Under the pieces are notes generated by a model. It was not told where the DNA came from, did not search any database, and worked only from the letters and a program-made list of their open reading frames with translations. From Actinernus sp. WN-2022 (taxonomy: Eukaryota; Cnidaria; Anthozoa; Actiniaria; Actinernidae): 64,000 nt of DNA. The stretch lies in assembly GCA_030867875.1 (NCBI GenBank), contig JAOWCC010000271.1:496001-560000 (forward strand). The letters run 5' to 3'. The first letter of the stretch is position 1. Each line of letters opens with the position of its first letter. This document shows, piece after piece, positions 11,701 to 26,700 of the stretch. Made by a program: the position numbers and the translations under genes.

Positions 11701-14700
11701 CCTAGTTCACTTTAGGTAGTTACAATAAGGAGGGGACCAAATCTACAAGTGAAAACACGTGGGGGAACAAATCCACATCCACCGAGGGGGGACCAAATCC
11801 ACTGGTGAAAACACGTGGGGGAACAATCCACATCCACCGAGCGGGGACCAAATCCACTGGTGAAAATACGTGGGGGAACAAATCCACATCCACCGAGGGG
11901 GGACCAAATCCACTGGTGAAAACACGTGGGGGAACAATCCACATCCACCGATGGGGGACCAAATCCACTGGTGAAAATACGTGAGGGAACAAATCCACAT
12001 CCACTGAGGGGGGACCAAATCCACTGGTGAAAACACGTGGGGGAACAATCCACATCCACTGAGAGTGAGGGGGGACCAAATCCACTGGTGAAAACAACTT
12101 CAACTTCAACTTTATTAATATTTATACACGGAATTCTAACAGATAAGAAAAACTGATTTACATAGAAGCCGTGTTAACTACTATTAAATATATAAAAATA
12201 CAGAATTGTCAATGTAATAATAATAATAATATAAAAATATATATACTATACTAATAATATGATATCCTAAAATTATGAAAACTACTACATACTATTATCA
12301 ATTTTCAAAACATCATTGGTCATTTAGGACGGCGACTGTTTTGATTTTGTTCTTAAAAGAGCCTAGTGATTTAATTTCACGTAATTCTGTTGGAAGCTCA
12401 TTCCATGTCTTGGCGCCGTGATACGAGAAACTTTTCTTCATAAATTCTGTTTTTGGTTGCGGAAGACAAAGTCTCGTATCACGGCCCCTTAGATTATAGT
12501 GGGTAGAACAATCCACATCCACCGAGGGGGGACCAAATCCACTGGTGAAAACACGTGGGGGAACAATCCACATCCACTGAGGGGGGACCAAATCCACTGG
12601 TGAAAACACGTGGGGGAACAATCCACATCCACTGAGAGTGAGGGGGGACCAAATCCACTGGTGAAAACACGTGGGGGAACAATCCACATCCACTGAGAGT
12701 GAGGGGGGACCAAATCCACTGGTGAAAACACGTGGGGGAATAAATCCACATCCACTGAGGGGGGACCAAATCCACTAGTGAAAACACGTGGGGAAACAAT
12801 CCACATCCACTGAGGGGAGACCAAATCCACTGGTGAAAACACGTGGGGGAACAATCCACATCCACTGAGAGTGAGGGGGGACCAAATCCACTGGTGAAAA
12901 CACGTGGGGAAACAATCCACATCCACTGAGAGTGAGGGGGGACCAAATCCATTGGTGAAAACACGTGGGGGAATAAATCCACATCCACTGAGGGGGGACC
13001 AAATCCACTAGTGAAAACACGTGGGGAAACAATCCACATCCACTGAGGGGTGACCAAATCCACTGGTGAAAACACGTGGGGGAACAATCCACATCCACTG
13101 AGAGTGAGGGGGGATCAAATCCACTGGTGAAAACACGTGGGGGAATAAATCCACATCCACTGAGGGGGGACCAAATCCACTAGTGAAAACACGTGGGGAA
13201 ACAATCCACATCCACTGAGGGGGGACCAAATCCACTGGTGAAAACACGTGGGGGAACAATCCACATCCACTGAGAGTGAGGGGGGACCAAATCCACTGGT
13301 GAAAACACGTGGGGAAACAATCCACATCCACTGAGGGGGGACCAAATCCACTGGTGAAAACACGTGGGGGAACAATCCACATCCACTGAGAGTGAGGGGG
13401 GACCAAATCCACTGGTGAAAACACGTGGGGAAACAATCCACATCCACTGAGGGGGGACCAAATCCACTGGTGAAAACACGTGGGGGAACAATCCACATCC
13501 ACTGAGAGTGAGGGGGGACCAAATCCACTGGTGAAAACACGTGGGGGAATAAATCCACATCCACTGAGGGGGGACCAAATCCACTAGTGAAAACACGTGG
13601 GGGAACAATCCACATCCACTGAGGGGGGACCAAACCCACAAGTGAAAACACGTGGGGGAACGAATCCACATCCACTGAGGGGGGACCAAATCCACAAGTG
13701 AAAACACGTGGGGGAACAATCCACATCCACTGAGGGGGGACCAAATCCACTAGTGAAAACACGTGGGGGAACGAATCCACATCCACTGAGGGGGGACCAA
13801 ATCCACAAGTGAAAACACGTGGGGGAACAATCCACATCCACTGAGGGGGGACCAAATCCACTAGTGAAAACACGTGGGGGAACGAATCCACATCCACTGA
13901 GGGGGGACCAAATCCACAAGTGAAAACACGTGGGGGAACAATCCACATCTACTGAGGGGGGACCAAATCCACAAGTGAAAACACGTGGGGGAACAAATCC
14001 ACATCCACTGAGGGGGGACCAAATCCACAAGTGAAAACACGTGGGGGAACAAATCCACATCCACTGAGGGGGGACCAAATCCACTGTGACACCGGTACTT
14101 CAGCTCCTGTCCACATTAGCGGGGTACCCGTAATATCAGGTGTCCCTAATATCGACCGAGAAAGCCACAGAGTTATGAAATGGAGGTTTGTAGCACAAAA
14201 CGTCTGCGGCAAGACCACCATATGAGAACTACGGGTTGTTCAAAGCCCGATTAGTGTTAATCCTGGATTAACTCTGCACAAAACCTATTGTTTGTCATGG
14301 AAAATTAACCCTGGATTAGCACTAATCGGGCTATGAACAACCCGGCCCAGGAGGACAACTGGCGTCGCTTTGATACCTTTACTACTAAGGTCAATACCAC
14401 ACCGCGGCAAAACGGTTTATTCAGTTCATACAGCGGAGCTTTACATTCCATAATGCTGACATCATAGTCGCAACTGACCTCCGCAGTGATGCGGGCAGAC
14501 ATGAAGCAAAAAATATCTGCACGTCTCAAATGATGTTTAACTTTTGATTTAAAAGAAACACAGGTGGATTTTCACAGAAACAGAAAAATATACAGTCGGA
14601 ATAAATGTTAATCTCCTTACGACTTTAGCTTTATTTGCACATTGCTTAAAGTTACAAGCGACATTTTTTTTAAACGATTACTAGCTATATATGTAAAAAA

Positions 14701-17700
14701 GAAAAAGAGAAATTACACAAAAGAACAGAACACTGCGATACGACAGAAACTAATACATTTCTGACCGACTCCAATTTTGTGAGATGTAAGGCGCACAGAA
14801 CTCGATCCCCTACGATCCAACTCGAGGACTTGAATTGAATCCGATGTTCGACGGAAGACATAATAGTACATATTAATTTATTGAACTTTTGCAGAAAATT
14901 TGAAGAGCTTTCTAAAGACAACGCTACAGAGAACAACACCTTGGTGAGTTAACGTTCGACTCTCAGTAAAACTTTCAACTGTATACTAATATACCCTTTG
15001 CACGTGACGTCATAGCCGCCATGTACAGTTAACACTAGATTCTTCGTTAGCTGCTTTTGTTCTGTATACCAACATGGCCGGCATGCCCTTTGAATTCAAC
15101 TTCAACTTTATTAATATTTATACACGGAATTCTAACAGATAGGAAAAACTGATTTACATAGAAGCCGTGTCGACTACTATTAAATATATAAAAATACAGA
15201 ACTGTCAATGTAATAATAATAATATAAAAAATTATATACTATACTAATAATATGATATCCTAAAATTATAAAAACTACAATATACTATTATCAATTAAGC
15301 ACCATTGGTCATTTAGGACGGCGACTGTTTTGATTTTGTTTTTAAAAGAGCCTAGTGATTTAATTTCACGTAATTCTGTTGGAAGCTCATTCCATGTCTT
15401 GGCGCCGTGATACGAGAAACTTTTCTTCATAAATTCTGTTTTTGGTTGTGGAAGAAAAGTCTCGTATCACGGCCCCTTAGACCATAGTGGGTAGAGCTTC
15501 CAACAGTAGTGAATAAATCACATTGGCTTGCTGGCGCCAGGCTATTTTGGGTCTTAACCATTACGATGGCTTTATGTTTTGCTCTGCGTTCATCTAGTTT
15601 GTCCCATTCCAAGACACTTAAAAGTGCGTTTGTAGTTGTATCATAATCTGCCCTGAGAATAAGTCGACTGGCTCTATTTTGACATTTCTGAAGTTTATCT
15701 GCGAGAACTCTGCCGCAGGTATCCCATACTTCGCAACAATAATCCATGTGCGTTTGAATTAGAGTCGTATACTTTGATTAGTGTATCTTGGGACACGAAT
15801 GGCCTGATTCTCTTTAGAGCTCCTAGACCCGAGACGATCTTTTTTGATATATGATTTATGTGATCCTCCCATCTCAAGTGCTCGTCTACCACGACACCAA
15901 CTGTTTTACTTTGTGATACCTTTTTTATTAGTTTGTCTCCTATTTTTAAATAAGGCATTACTTCATCAGTCAGAGCCGATAGGCGTTGTCTCGAACCAAT
16001 CATCATAAATTCTGTTTTGGCAACATTAAGATGCAATTTGTTTGCTCGTAGCCAGTTATTAATATAAATTAATTCACGATTTGCTCTTAATTCAACATCG
16101 GCTACATCTGCGCCACAAATTGTCACATTTGTGTCGTCTGCAAACAAGCATGGTGTCGAGGTATCGAGGAAATTTGGCAGATCGTTTATATAGGTGAGAA
16201 ATAATAAAGGCCCGAGGATTGTTGTGAGGTACACCGCACCTAATTATCTTCTCACTAGATCTTGCATTTTGTACTCTGCACGACTGCACTCTTCCCGATA
16301 GATAGGACCGCAATAAGGAAAGCGAACTATCGACAACTCCATAAAGTTGTAATTTTTGTAATAATAATTCATGGTCAACGATGTCGAAAGCTTTTTTTAG
16401 ATCAAGGAAAATAACGATGTTAAATAGGCCTCGATCCATGTTAACTGACCACGAATTGGTAGAATTTAAAAGAGCTGTCATGGTTGAATGCAGTCGTCGG
16501 AAGCCAAACTGCTTGTTTGTTAATAAATTATTTGTGGAAACTGAGTAATTGTACAATTGATCGTACATTATCCTCTCAAAAACTTTACTTACAACCGGAA
16601 GGATAGATACGGCCTATAGTTGTCCTGGTCACTCCTTGCACCATTTTTGTGTAGAGGACTGATCTCAATAAAATGATCATTAACCCTTTCACTACTAGAG
16701 CGGCCAAAAGCGGCCAATATGAAGCATGTACCTGGGAAAAAATATTGCATCAAACCTAGACATGCTGGAAATACGATGTTGCGATATTATTTCAAGGGAT
16801 GAATGACTTCAAAGCCACAGCTATAACTGGGATCGCTTGACTCTCCCACTTTGGAGAAAAACGCATTTTGTTTTGGAGATCGTTTTTCGTTTCTCCGATT
16901 TTCACGAATTTCGAGGAGCTGAAAATCGGCCTCCAAAATCCTTCCCATTCGCGCTTGAAATCAAAAGCAAACACAAAATCAGCACTCAGTCGTTACAGTA
17001 CCTTCTTTAATCTTTCGAACCACCAGGTTTGTTTGCACAAAACACACATTGCGACTGTGAAGCATGCTATTCTTAATGCTGCACTTCTCTCCACCATGTT
17101 TTTCCTGCTCCCATCTCCAATTGCATGCTGGGTAATCAAAAAAAAAATCACAAGGGGACCCCCCCTCTGGGACTCCTGTAGGTTTTTTTTATAAGTCTTT
17201 TACCCCTACAACCAAGAGCGGTGATTTGGACTCAAGCCGTTGCTTTAAAGTGACAAAAACACATCCTAATAGGTTAAGCAGGGGGAAAAGACAACCAACT
17301 GCAGAATTTCAAAGGTTTCAGTGAAGAATTATTTCATGTGTCCCAAAGCAGAAACACAAAAGAAAAACCCTATGAAACCCCTCACAAGGCCTACTAAAAG
17401 CAAACCAAGTACTTTTCAGCCGTCATCAGACTTAATGATGTCCTCTAACTCTCTTACAGTGGCTTATTTGTCCAAAATTAGAGCACATTTCATTGGAAAA
17501 CCTACAGAAGAAACCATACTCACCGCCGCCGAGTCTGTAGAATTCTGCCGAATGGCATCATGGGGAAAGTTTGAGCCCTTGGTTTAAAAAGTCAGCAGTA
17601 TTTAACTAGCCCGGGCTAGCCAAACTGGAACTGAGGGGGGAGGGTTGAGTTAGCACTCTGCATTTCACCCATTGAGCCCAAACACGTCCAGGAGTGAAAG

Positions 17701-20700
17701 GGTTAATCACCACCCTACCCATGTCATGTGACCTCTTCTGTTTGCACTCAAACTTATTTTGCAGGATGTTAACATCCATTGTACTTGAATAATGTCAATT
17801 GCATGTGAAATGACCCTATATTTTGGACAGGAGAATTTTTTACAGGTTATCTATGGTTGGAAAGCAATATCCCAATTATGGACAAGAAAAGGGTGTGTCA
17901 GATCACATGATTGGAGGCATTAGCAACATGTCTCCCAAAAATGAAGTCTGAGCAACTTGAAGATGCATATGTTGTGATTAATACAAATCTTTTCAATTAA
18001 CTTGAACTTTGAACCACCCCCTCTGACCTTAGTGTTGGTTCTGAATTTTAGTGTCCAATAAGAGAAGACAGGGAAGTACATTTTTGCTCATAGTTCCTGT
18101 CTAGAAAACAATTACATCACAAAATTGGGTCAAATAATTGATTACTTGGTGAGTATCCAATTAATGCCGAGACTGAATGAAAAGAACAGAAAGTTATAAT
18201 TTTTAATTTTGTTGTTGTTAAAGAGTTCAGCGATTTCGGAGGGAGAACTAATTGTAGTGTCATTGATTTTAATTTCATTTACAGCTGGATGTTTTTTGTT
18301 CCGCCCCATTAGTTTATTTACAGTAATCCATCTGCCCTTGGGATCGCCTTTGTTCTTTTCTAATTCGCTGCTGTAGAAATCACGTTTAGCATTCCGGCTT
18401 CATTGTTTTATTGACTTTGTTTCTCAAAGTAGTATATTTAGTCCAGTAAGTTTTGTCTTTTGTTATGACATACTTTCGTTTCATATTCTCTTTCACGCAT
18501 GGCCTCTCTTATGTCAACTGTTACCCAAGGTAAATTATTGGTTGATCGAACGAGTTTTGTTTTTAGTGGTGCATGTTTATCAACTACGTTCATAAACATG
18601 GCTTTCCACGTTTCCCAAATTTGGTCCGTATTGAGCAATAAAATATATTGTTGAAGCCATTTTTTTTAAACTTCTGGTGCGTACTACTTTAACCGATATT
18701 CAGTTTTCTCAGTTACGGCAAAAATTAAACTGTGATCACTTATTCCCAGATGTATAACTTCGGAAGCAACAATTTTTTGCAAATCGCTTGTGATAAGAAT
18801 ATCAATTAGCGAGGAGCTACTTTCTGTTATACGCGTGGGCTCTTTAATTAATGCACTGGTCAAACTGGTATTAGTCACAGAATGCCTTTAGACGATTTGC
18901 ATTAGAATCATGGGAGTTCAGCCAGTTGCAATTGAAATCGCCCAACACAGAATTCTTTCTCTTCACTATCGATATTAATCATGAGTTCTTCTAATCCGGA
19001 AAAATATTCTGATGAACTTGGCGGTCTATAAATTGTGTTGTAGGCCATGGCCAGCTAGCGTCATATTTTCACTCGGTCACTTCATGACATAGTAAGAATT
19101 CGGGAAAGCCGACCCCATTCGTTATAAATTTCAGCCTCCTGCAAGATGTAGAAAATGAACACTAGCCCTAATATTTGAAAAGTCACCACTCTACTCGAAA
19201 ATAGAACTGCATGCAGATCTAGATAGATGACTTTATTTCACATTTAGAATGACACATCCCTAGATATTCACAAGCGATATAGCTATTATTAGCTAAAGGA
19301 AAAGTTACATGTATGCTACAATATAATAGCACCTGTGCTTGGACAGTGAAGTTAGAAATGAATACTAGAAGTAATCATAGATTATCAAAGTGCGCTCGAC
19401 ATACTTTTTTGCATGAGAACTACGCCTCGGCTTTCAATTGTTTTCTCAACATTTGTAATACCACTCCAATTTGTGTTTGAAAAGTACATTAAGGAGTATA
19501 GAACACAAACAACCCTATTCAGATGTGTATAAACTGCATGCATCCCAGTTTTCATGTGATTACACTCCAGTGTAGGACATAAAATATATGTGCATGTGTG
19601 TAAACTACACCTTCAGACCGATTCAAATTATTCTTCAAGTGAGACCAAGGCTGGCTGCAGAATATTGAGTGTCCATTGTTATTGCAGAATAATTTCTGAT
19701 CATATTGGGTGGGCTCACCTTATTTTTATATTTAAGTTCCATGACATATCCAAGGCTGTGGACTACTGAAAAGCATTGATTTCTAAGAATGTTGAAAAGT
19801 ATGGGTTGGTAAACCCTGCTAAAAAGAATTGTTTTCTAAAATACAAAAGAAAACTCAATTGATATTTGTAATATTTTTGAGCAAGTTAAGTTCAGAGAGT
19901 GTGTTATGTGAAGTTGATTTATAATTACTGGGAGCAGTTGTGATAGGCCTTTTGCAGGAAACAGTCATGTGCTGGTATAATACTTTGTGAACGAATGAAT
20001 TGAGCTTGTGGGAAAGACATTGCCATGGCGGATGCTGGATAGCAATTGCAAGCTATCTTTATAAACGCTGTGTTACAAAGATCGACAATCGATTGGATGT
20101 GGAAAATAGCATTTACAAACACTACCAATCTCGTACATTAGTGCCTTTAAATATATTAAGATTTGTTTGCCATCTAGTACAATCTTCTGGAGAACTATCA
20201 AGCTGACTACATCTAGATATATCCGGCTTCCCTAGCACAAACCATGTATGACACAAAAATATGCTAGAACTCCATGAACTACCATGTATTCACCCATCAT
20301 GAGGAGCTTAGGCCTCAAAAAATATTACATGCAGGAGGTCGTCTGAGAATGTGAATAAACGTCAGTCAAGAATTGAAGAGGTGCTTTAATAATGTAAAAA
20401 CGTCAGTCAAAACCATTAACACTTCGTACGTTTATATAACCAGTAATCCCAATGACATTTCATTGACTATGATAAAAAAGGCTGCTAAAATATTTTCGTA
20501 ACTTCATTTTATGTATGAAAAAAATATTCTACCTCTCGTATGTCCAGAGTATGTTTTGGGAGAATAGTATGACCATATGCTCTCCTTGACCAGTTCAAAT
20601 TTCGAGCGCAGAGACATCGCATACACAGTGTGTTTTGCTTTCTGGTATACTTTGTCAGAACAACTGCGTTTATTCCCGAAACAGAAATAAGTTTTCTTCA

Positions 20701-23700
20701 GTATTTTAATTCTTTTTTCCCAAGCAGGTATTTTCTGAGTTTTTTTGGAAAACAGTATCGCAGTATTCTCAAACGCGTATTCAGCGTATTTGAATTTCGC
20801 GCACAGCTCTTTAATAGTAGCCAATGGTACTTGAAGCACCAAGTGCGGCAGCACTCGTCTGCTCTAGAAAGACTGTATTTATATCTGAGCCTTCAGGACT
20901 TGATAAACCCGGTCTTTTATTCAATAGACATGCGCTTTTTCCTGTCAGCCCTTGGGTGCGACCATTCAACCGCCATTTTGTTCAGCACAACCTAACCAGC
21001 CATGTAATCGTTTGCGATTTGCCAGCTTTGCAACTGACTTCGACTAGTTAAAGCTCACAGTTTGCTCATCATTACTGCAAAAGATAACTCGCAAACCATT
21101 CATACTCTACAGCAATGTGTCTGAAGTTGAAAGAAATAGCTTAACCTGCGTGTAATAAATAAAAACAAGGTCCGTATTGAAGGGCGAAGACGATTGCTTT
21201 ACGCTTTACAAAAGTGTATGCAACAGCGAGTCCGGCGAGTCTGCCTGTTGTTTGAATCACCTTCAACAGTGTAAGTAATAAGCCGATGGATCCCACACTC
21301 TGTTCAGTCCGTATTCTAAACTTTGTGATTAATTTATGAAGTAAGATTGAAATTCACACAGCGAGTAAGTAAGGGAATGTCGAAGAGCTTGTTTTTGTCA
21401 CGGCGGTTCCATTTTAGCGTGTTGGTGTATCACACAAGCTCTTTCTCTTTTGAACAAATGCACATTTATTCGGCCTATTCAGAAAACTAACTAAATTTTC
21501 CAGCAAGAAAATAGAAAAGTAATACAGCAGCTATATAATGGTCAAGTACTTAGCTTTGAAACTATAAATTTGATATAGCGATGTTTCGTGTTGATAAACA
21601 TTGCAATTGTTATGCTAATGTGCCAACCATGATTTGTAAAGCCCGCTTTGTGTTAGGAACCAATGGATCTCTGGTTGGCACATTAATGACAATGGATGAC
21701 GACACACGAAACATCGCTATTGGCCGGAGAACTCATTGTGTGTGCATTTTACAAAGATCAAACTGGCTTCAAACTGTTAGGCCGAAACTGTGTCTGTGGC
21801 ATTTGCAGACCATTTTCGGACCATTTGCCGATCCCTGAATAACCAGTGATATTTCCATTGAACAGACTGCTTTAGAAACAGACTTAGACGTAGCTAACTC
21901 TCAAGGCTGCGAGCAAGAAGACAGCCGACTCGCTAACAGAACTAAAGGCATTTCCGGCCTGAATTTGTTTCAAGTGAACTGCATGCAGTAATTTATCTCC
22001 GGCTACCTCGAACTTTTCGCTCACTTGACTGAAGCTTTTGAATCACTGGAACTGTATATCTTGGTTGCAATCATGGATCCACATCAACTCGAATTGTTTT
22101 TAAAATATCATGTCTTCTATATTCTATTCGGCTTTTACAGGAAATAGTAGTGTGAAATTCACAGACACCTCTCCATTCATAGCGATACCGAACTGTCAAC
22201 TTATGGTTTCACGCCGTGACGTAAGGGTAGATTGAATCCACCCTTACGTCATTTTTTGTAAGGCCTAAGCTCCTCATGCTAGGTGGCCCGAGTTAAGGCC
22301 ACTCAGGGCCTCTTGTTACTCCGGCGCTGCTATGGCAGCGGCCGGAGTCTTAAAATGCAGTCTGTGTCATTTTTTTATTACTCCGGCGCTGCTATGGCAG
22401 CGGCCGGAGTCTTAAAATGCAGTCTGTGTCGTTTTTTTATTACTCCGGCGCTGCTATGGCAGCAGCCGGAGTCTTAAAATGCAGTCTGTGTCGTGTTTTT
22501 TTTTGTTCTGTCAACGACAGAAGTTGATCAGTTCAGACCTTTGCCGCTAACAATGTGGGTCGGAGACGCTGTGATCGAGCGATAAAACAGGAGGCATGCG
22601 CATTAAATTTATAGATTTCTTTTACACTATTTACATCACATAATATCATTACCGTAGAATTACTACTGTGAGAATGTGAAATGAGCAACACGTGAGACTT
22701 CGAGGCGCTACAGTTCTTTTTAACTACTTTTTAATCTTCTGATTCTTGTAAAGGAACTGTTATAGACCCAAAAATACACATTGGTCCGAACAGATCTAAA
22801 AACGTAAGCGAAATACAATCTCAGTTGAGATATAAAAGGTATCGAATTATAATCTCAGGTTAGATTCCGTCAGGCGTGCTCAGATAACAAAGGTCAAAGC
22901 TCTCAGACAAGACGAGACAAGGAGATATTGATCGATGAATCATTGTAAAAAATCTATTCCCGGCCGTAACATTAGGCAATCTGTCAATGGTAAAACTGCT
23001 GACAGTTTCGGTCAGGTCAACTACACAAGCTAAAGAGTCTCTATTGGATTAAGATACTGTTACATGTCTGTAATAATATGGGGAAAACTGAAGAATCCCT
23101 CATTGAGCTTGATAACCATCAGTACAAGAACAATTCTGCCGGTAAGATGTTTTTAGTGTATACCCGAATGCTGTGCTCGTTTTCTGGTTGAAGAAATAAA
23201 CTAAAGCCGGACCTCTTTAAATAAGTTTATCGATTCGTAATAATTAATTTGCATTGTATTGAACGGAACTGCGTCGAACAAATAGGAACTTTGGCTTTAT
23301 ATTGTACTGCATCAGCTAAGTTTTCCCTTATCCGAGTCTGAGATGTAGTTTGAGTCTTGTCATCTGCCTATATCGTATATTTAGTTTAATTTAGGTGTTC
23401 TAGTGGAAATTGTGAGCGAATTAAGTTGGAAGACAAATTGCAAAACATACGATATTTAAATAGTATTCGGCGTTAACAGAGCGGACATGGAAAAGTTTGT
23501 GCCGTGTACTGTCTAGTATGCGAAAACTCCGGGCGAAAACTGCACACAGTTCCGTCAAGCTAAACTTGCCAGTAAAACTACTCCGGTCCGACATGCAGTT
23601 TGAGACTTGTCATCTGCCTATATCGTATATTTAGTTTAGTTTAGGTGTCCTAGTGGAAATTGTGAGCGAATTAAGTTGGAAGACAAATTGCAAAACATAC

Positions 23701-26700
23701 GATAGTAGTATGTACTATACTCAGCGCAGAGCGTACATGGAGAATATTGTGTTTTAATTGTAAAGATAATTATAAGCATAAATTATTCCGAAACTTGAGA
23801 ACATAATAATTGAAAATTACTTGAAAATACAAGAGTGCTTCTAGTCAGAGCGTATTAAATGGAGCGAATGTAATGGGGAACGAACAACCGAAACAAACAC
23901 TACGAGCTGGAACCCAGTACTGTATAAAAAATAAATTTGTAAACTCGAATATCCAGAACGGTATTTCAGAAAGTCGTTTCAGGCTTCGTAAATGGTCCAG
24001 ACAAGATATATATTCTTGTGGGCCTTCCTGTGCTTTCGAATTAATAGTTTTGCTGTTTTCAGAAACTCGATATCGTCCTAAATCATCCGATCCCACCTAT
24101 AATTTGATACATGGGCTCGGGTAATCTGCTAGAATATATACACTTCTTTCAGGACACTAATAACCATTCAAGAGCATTAGTATAAAGTTGGACTAAAAGC
24201 TAGCTTTGTTCGACGCTGTTTAGTACGGTTAGTAGCACCGCCATAGACTGGAACGAGACTGGCGAAAGGTCACCGCTCGCATAGTGAAAACCTAATTGAA
24301 AAAATATTAATTTGCCAGGTCACGCAAAGCAACTGGAAGTCGGAAGACGGAAGTCAGTCTCGCCTTGCATTCACACATTTTGTCGTTAGTTAATAAAGAG
24401 TTTATTAGTATTATTATTATTATTAGTTCACGTTCGTCGGGACAAATAGATAAAAAAAACAATCATTCAGCTTTTTTTTAACTAAATCTGCTCTGCTGAG
24501 GAAAATTTAACTTCGAATTGTCTGGTTTCCAGATATCAGCTGTATCAATGTTTATCCCACAATATTTACCGTATTTGGTGGCTGTTACCGCTATTCTATA
24601 TTCTAAAATAGTTTCGATCATTAGTTATCTATCTATATGTAGATACTTTAATTTACTTGACATTAACTATTCTATCCAATATTTTAGGTTTTTAATATAG
24701 TAGTGTAAAGTGCTATGAACAATTCGTGAATATAGCGCTATATAAATGTTTTTATTATTATTTTTTATTATTCTACGTTCTACAAAATGCATTTGACAGC
24801 GATTTCGATTCCTTTGTGTTGTTGCTGTTTTGTCCCCCTCCCACGACCGTGATCCTTGGCGTTCAAACAATAGATTGTTTTGATTTGACGTCATAACGAT
24901 ATAGGGCAATTAAAAGGGAAACTGAACTCTAAAATACTCTAAAATCAACCCAACGTCTATACAAAGATGTATTCAAAAGACATAATTAAGTTCTGCTATT
25001 TAATTTTTCTGTGTTGCGCGTCTTTGAAGAAAAAAATAGTTTTCATGTTCGAATGTCCGCTGATAAATCTAGATTGTAGTTAGCCCAAAAATACATAGAG
25101 TATAGTACCGTACCGATCACCGCACTGCATTGATAACAATAGGACAACACAGGTAACCCGAAAATACAAAGACGGCACGCACTGATACAACTATTAGTTA
25201 AAGCCGAAACAACTAAGCCGATAACACAATTTTTATTATTATTATGCTTTCCTGTTAATTAAATCATGAAGCTCTGGTGCACTCATGTGTTCTGGTGTTC
25301 TGGTGCACTCGTGTTCTGACTCGTGTGGAGTTATATTTCAGATCCTACTAGTATTTGGATCCCAGTATTTTTGGGCTACCTGTGTAATCCTAGGTACCCT
25401 GGCTTACGTGACGGTTGCTCGTGTTTATTCGTGTTCTACTTGCGTGCCACTAGTGCGGCTCAAATCAAAGCAAATTTTCCCATATCGACCTCCGAACACA
25501 AAGAAAACACAATGGTTCACAATTAGGAGCCGTTAGTCCAGCAAAGAAATAGACTTGAGCCGTCTGAGCGGACGCTGTGAGGAAGGTTTCATATAAACAG
25601 TGATCTGGCTGTGTGTATACTAATAACGATGTGAACACAGGTAGCCCGAAAATACAAAGAGGGGGTACCTTACTGAAAATACAGGTAACCCGACACAACT
25701 GAGCCAATACAGGTAACCCGCAAATACGAAAAGCGGGTACCCCACTGATAACACAGGTAACCCGAAACAAGTAAGACGAGAAACCAATTAAATGGTTTTT
25801 TTAAAATTATTATTATAATGTTTTGATAACTATGAACCGCTGTGCACTCATGTCGAGTTTTAGATTAGATCATCATAACCCGAAACAACTAAGATGATAA
25901 CACAATTTTTATTTATTTATTAGTGATTTTCTTTATTATAATTTTTTGTTAATTAAATTATGAATCGCTAGTGCACTCGAGCTCAGGTTCTGACTCGTGT
26001 GGAGTTTTAGATCATGCAGTTCGTCAGCATTCGTATCCTAGTATTTTGGGGCTTTGTGATCAAAAATCTAGATTTTGCCAAAATAGGTGGTGGGTTCCGG
26101 GTACAACCCCCCTTCCATCAAAACTGGGTCCCGCCAGAGTACCATTGTTTTGACTTCTTCCCTTAATTAAAATTATTGGAATAAAATATAATAAGTAAGT
26201 CTTTCTTTTCTTGTATATTCACTTTGTAACTCTGTAATCATAAGTCTACATACTGTTTTTGTTCTATTAGATTTCATAGAAATCAGGCTCTATTGTTCGT
26301 AAGTTCTATACATGTATGTAACCAAATCTACTTGCTATCCAACCATTTACGGCAGTCAACTCGAAACTTGAAACTGTGTACTTCTGCAAACAAATATTTT
26401 TAATGACCACAATATCAGACTAATCAAAACATTGCTCACCTGCAACGATTCATGGGCGCACACGGAGTCACAGATAGTAATGCAATGGGCTGCTTTTGCA
26501 GCTTCACGCGGCATTTACACAGGTAACACGAAACAACTAAGAAGATAACATAATTTGTTTTTAATTGTAAATGTTGGTTAATTAAATGATGAAACGCTAA
26601 CTAGTGTACTCGTGTTCACTCGTGTGGTGTTCTAGTTCAGATCCTCATAGTATTTGGATGCAATTTGTTTTGGGCTGGTATCGCACTGATACACAGGTAA

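Larger units (their letters stand above)
15098..19045 (-). pseudogene. LINE pseudogene (same family as 3820-6819), 5'-truncated, internally deleted and interrupted
   Basis: Minus-strand fragments align in order with the intact LINE. The endonuclease part is at about 19040-18684 ([20 protein letters not shown]) and the linker at 18640-18230. The reverse transcriptase is at 16670-15760 ([34 protein letters not shown]) and the C-terminus at 15750-15430. About 80 residues are deleted between endonuclease and RT, fusing FIEI to SPLHKNG. Non-LINE DNA (16684-18218) lies at a TTAA in this junction. Frameshifts occur at the GVP..ILGP motif (16230) and near 15730. The 3' end carries the (GTTGAA) tail at 15098-15115. 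Confidence 0.88.

Noticed and set aside
11712..14225. Many overlapping minus-strand ORFs (Trp/Pro/Cys-rich repeats)
   Set aside because: All are frames through the 56-bp satellite; overlapping frames with shifted copies of the same peptide are not genes.
20504..20995. Overlapping ORFs of 116 and 121 codons on opposite strands
   Set aside because: No domain, no splice support, and mutual overlap; probably chance.
21581..21838. 85-codon ORF
   Set aside because: It overlaps a palindromic MITE, with no domain.
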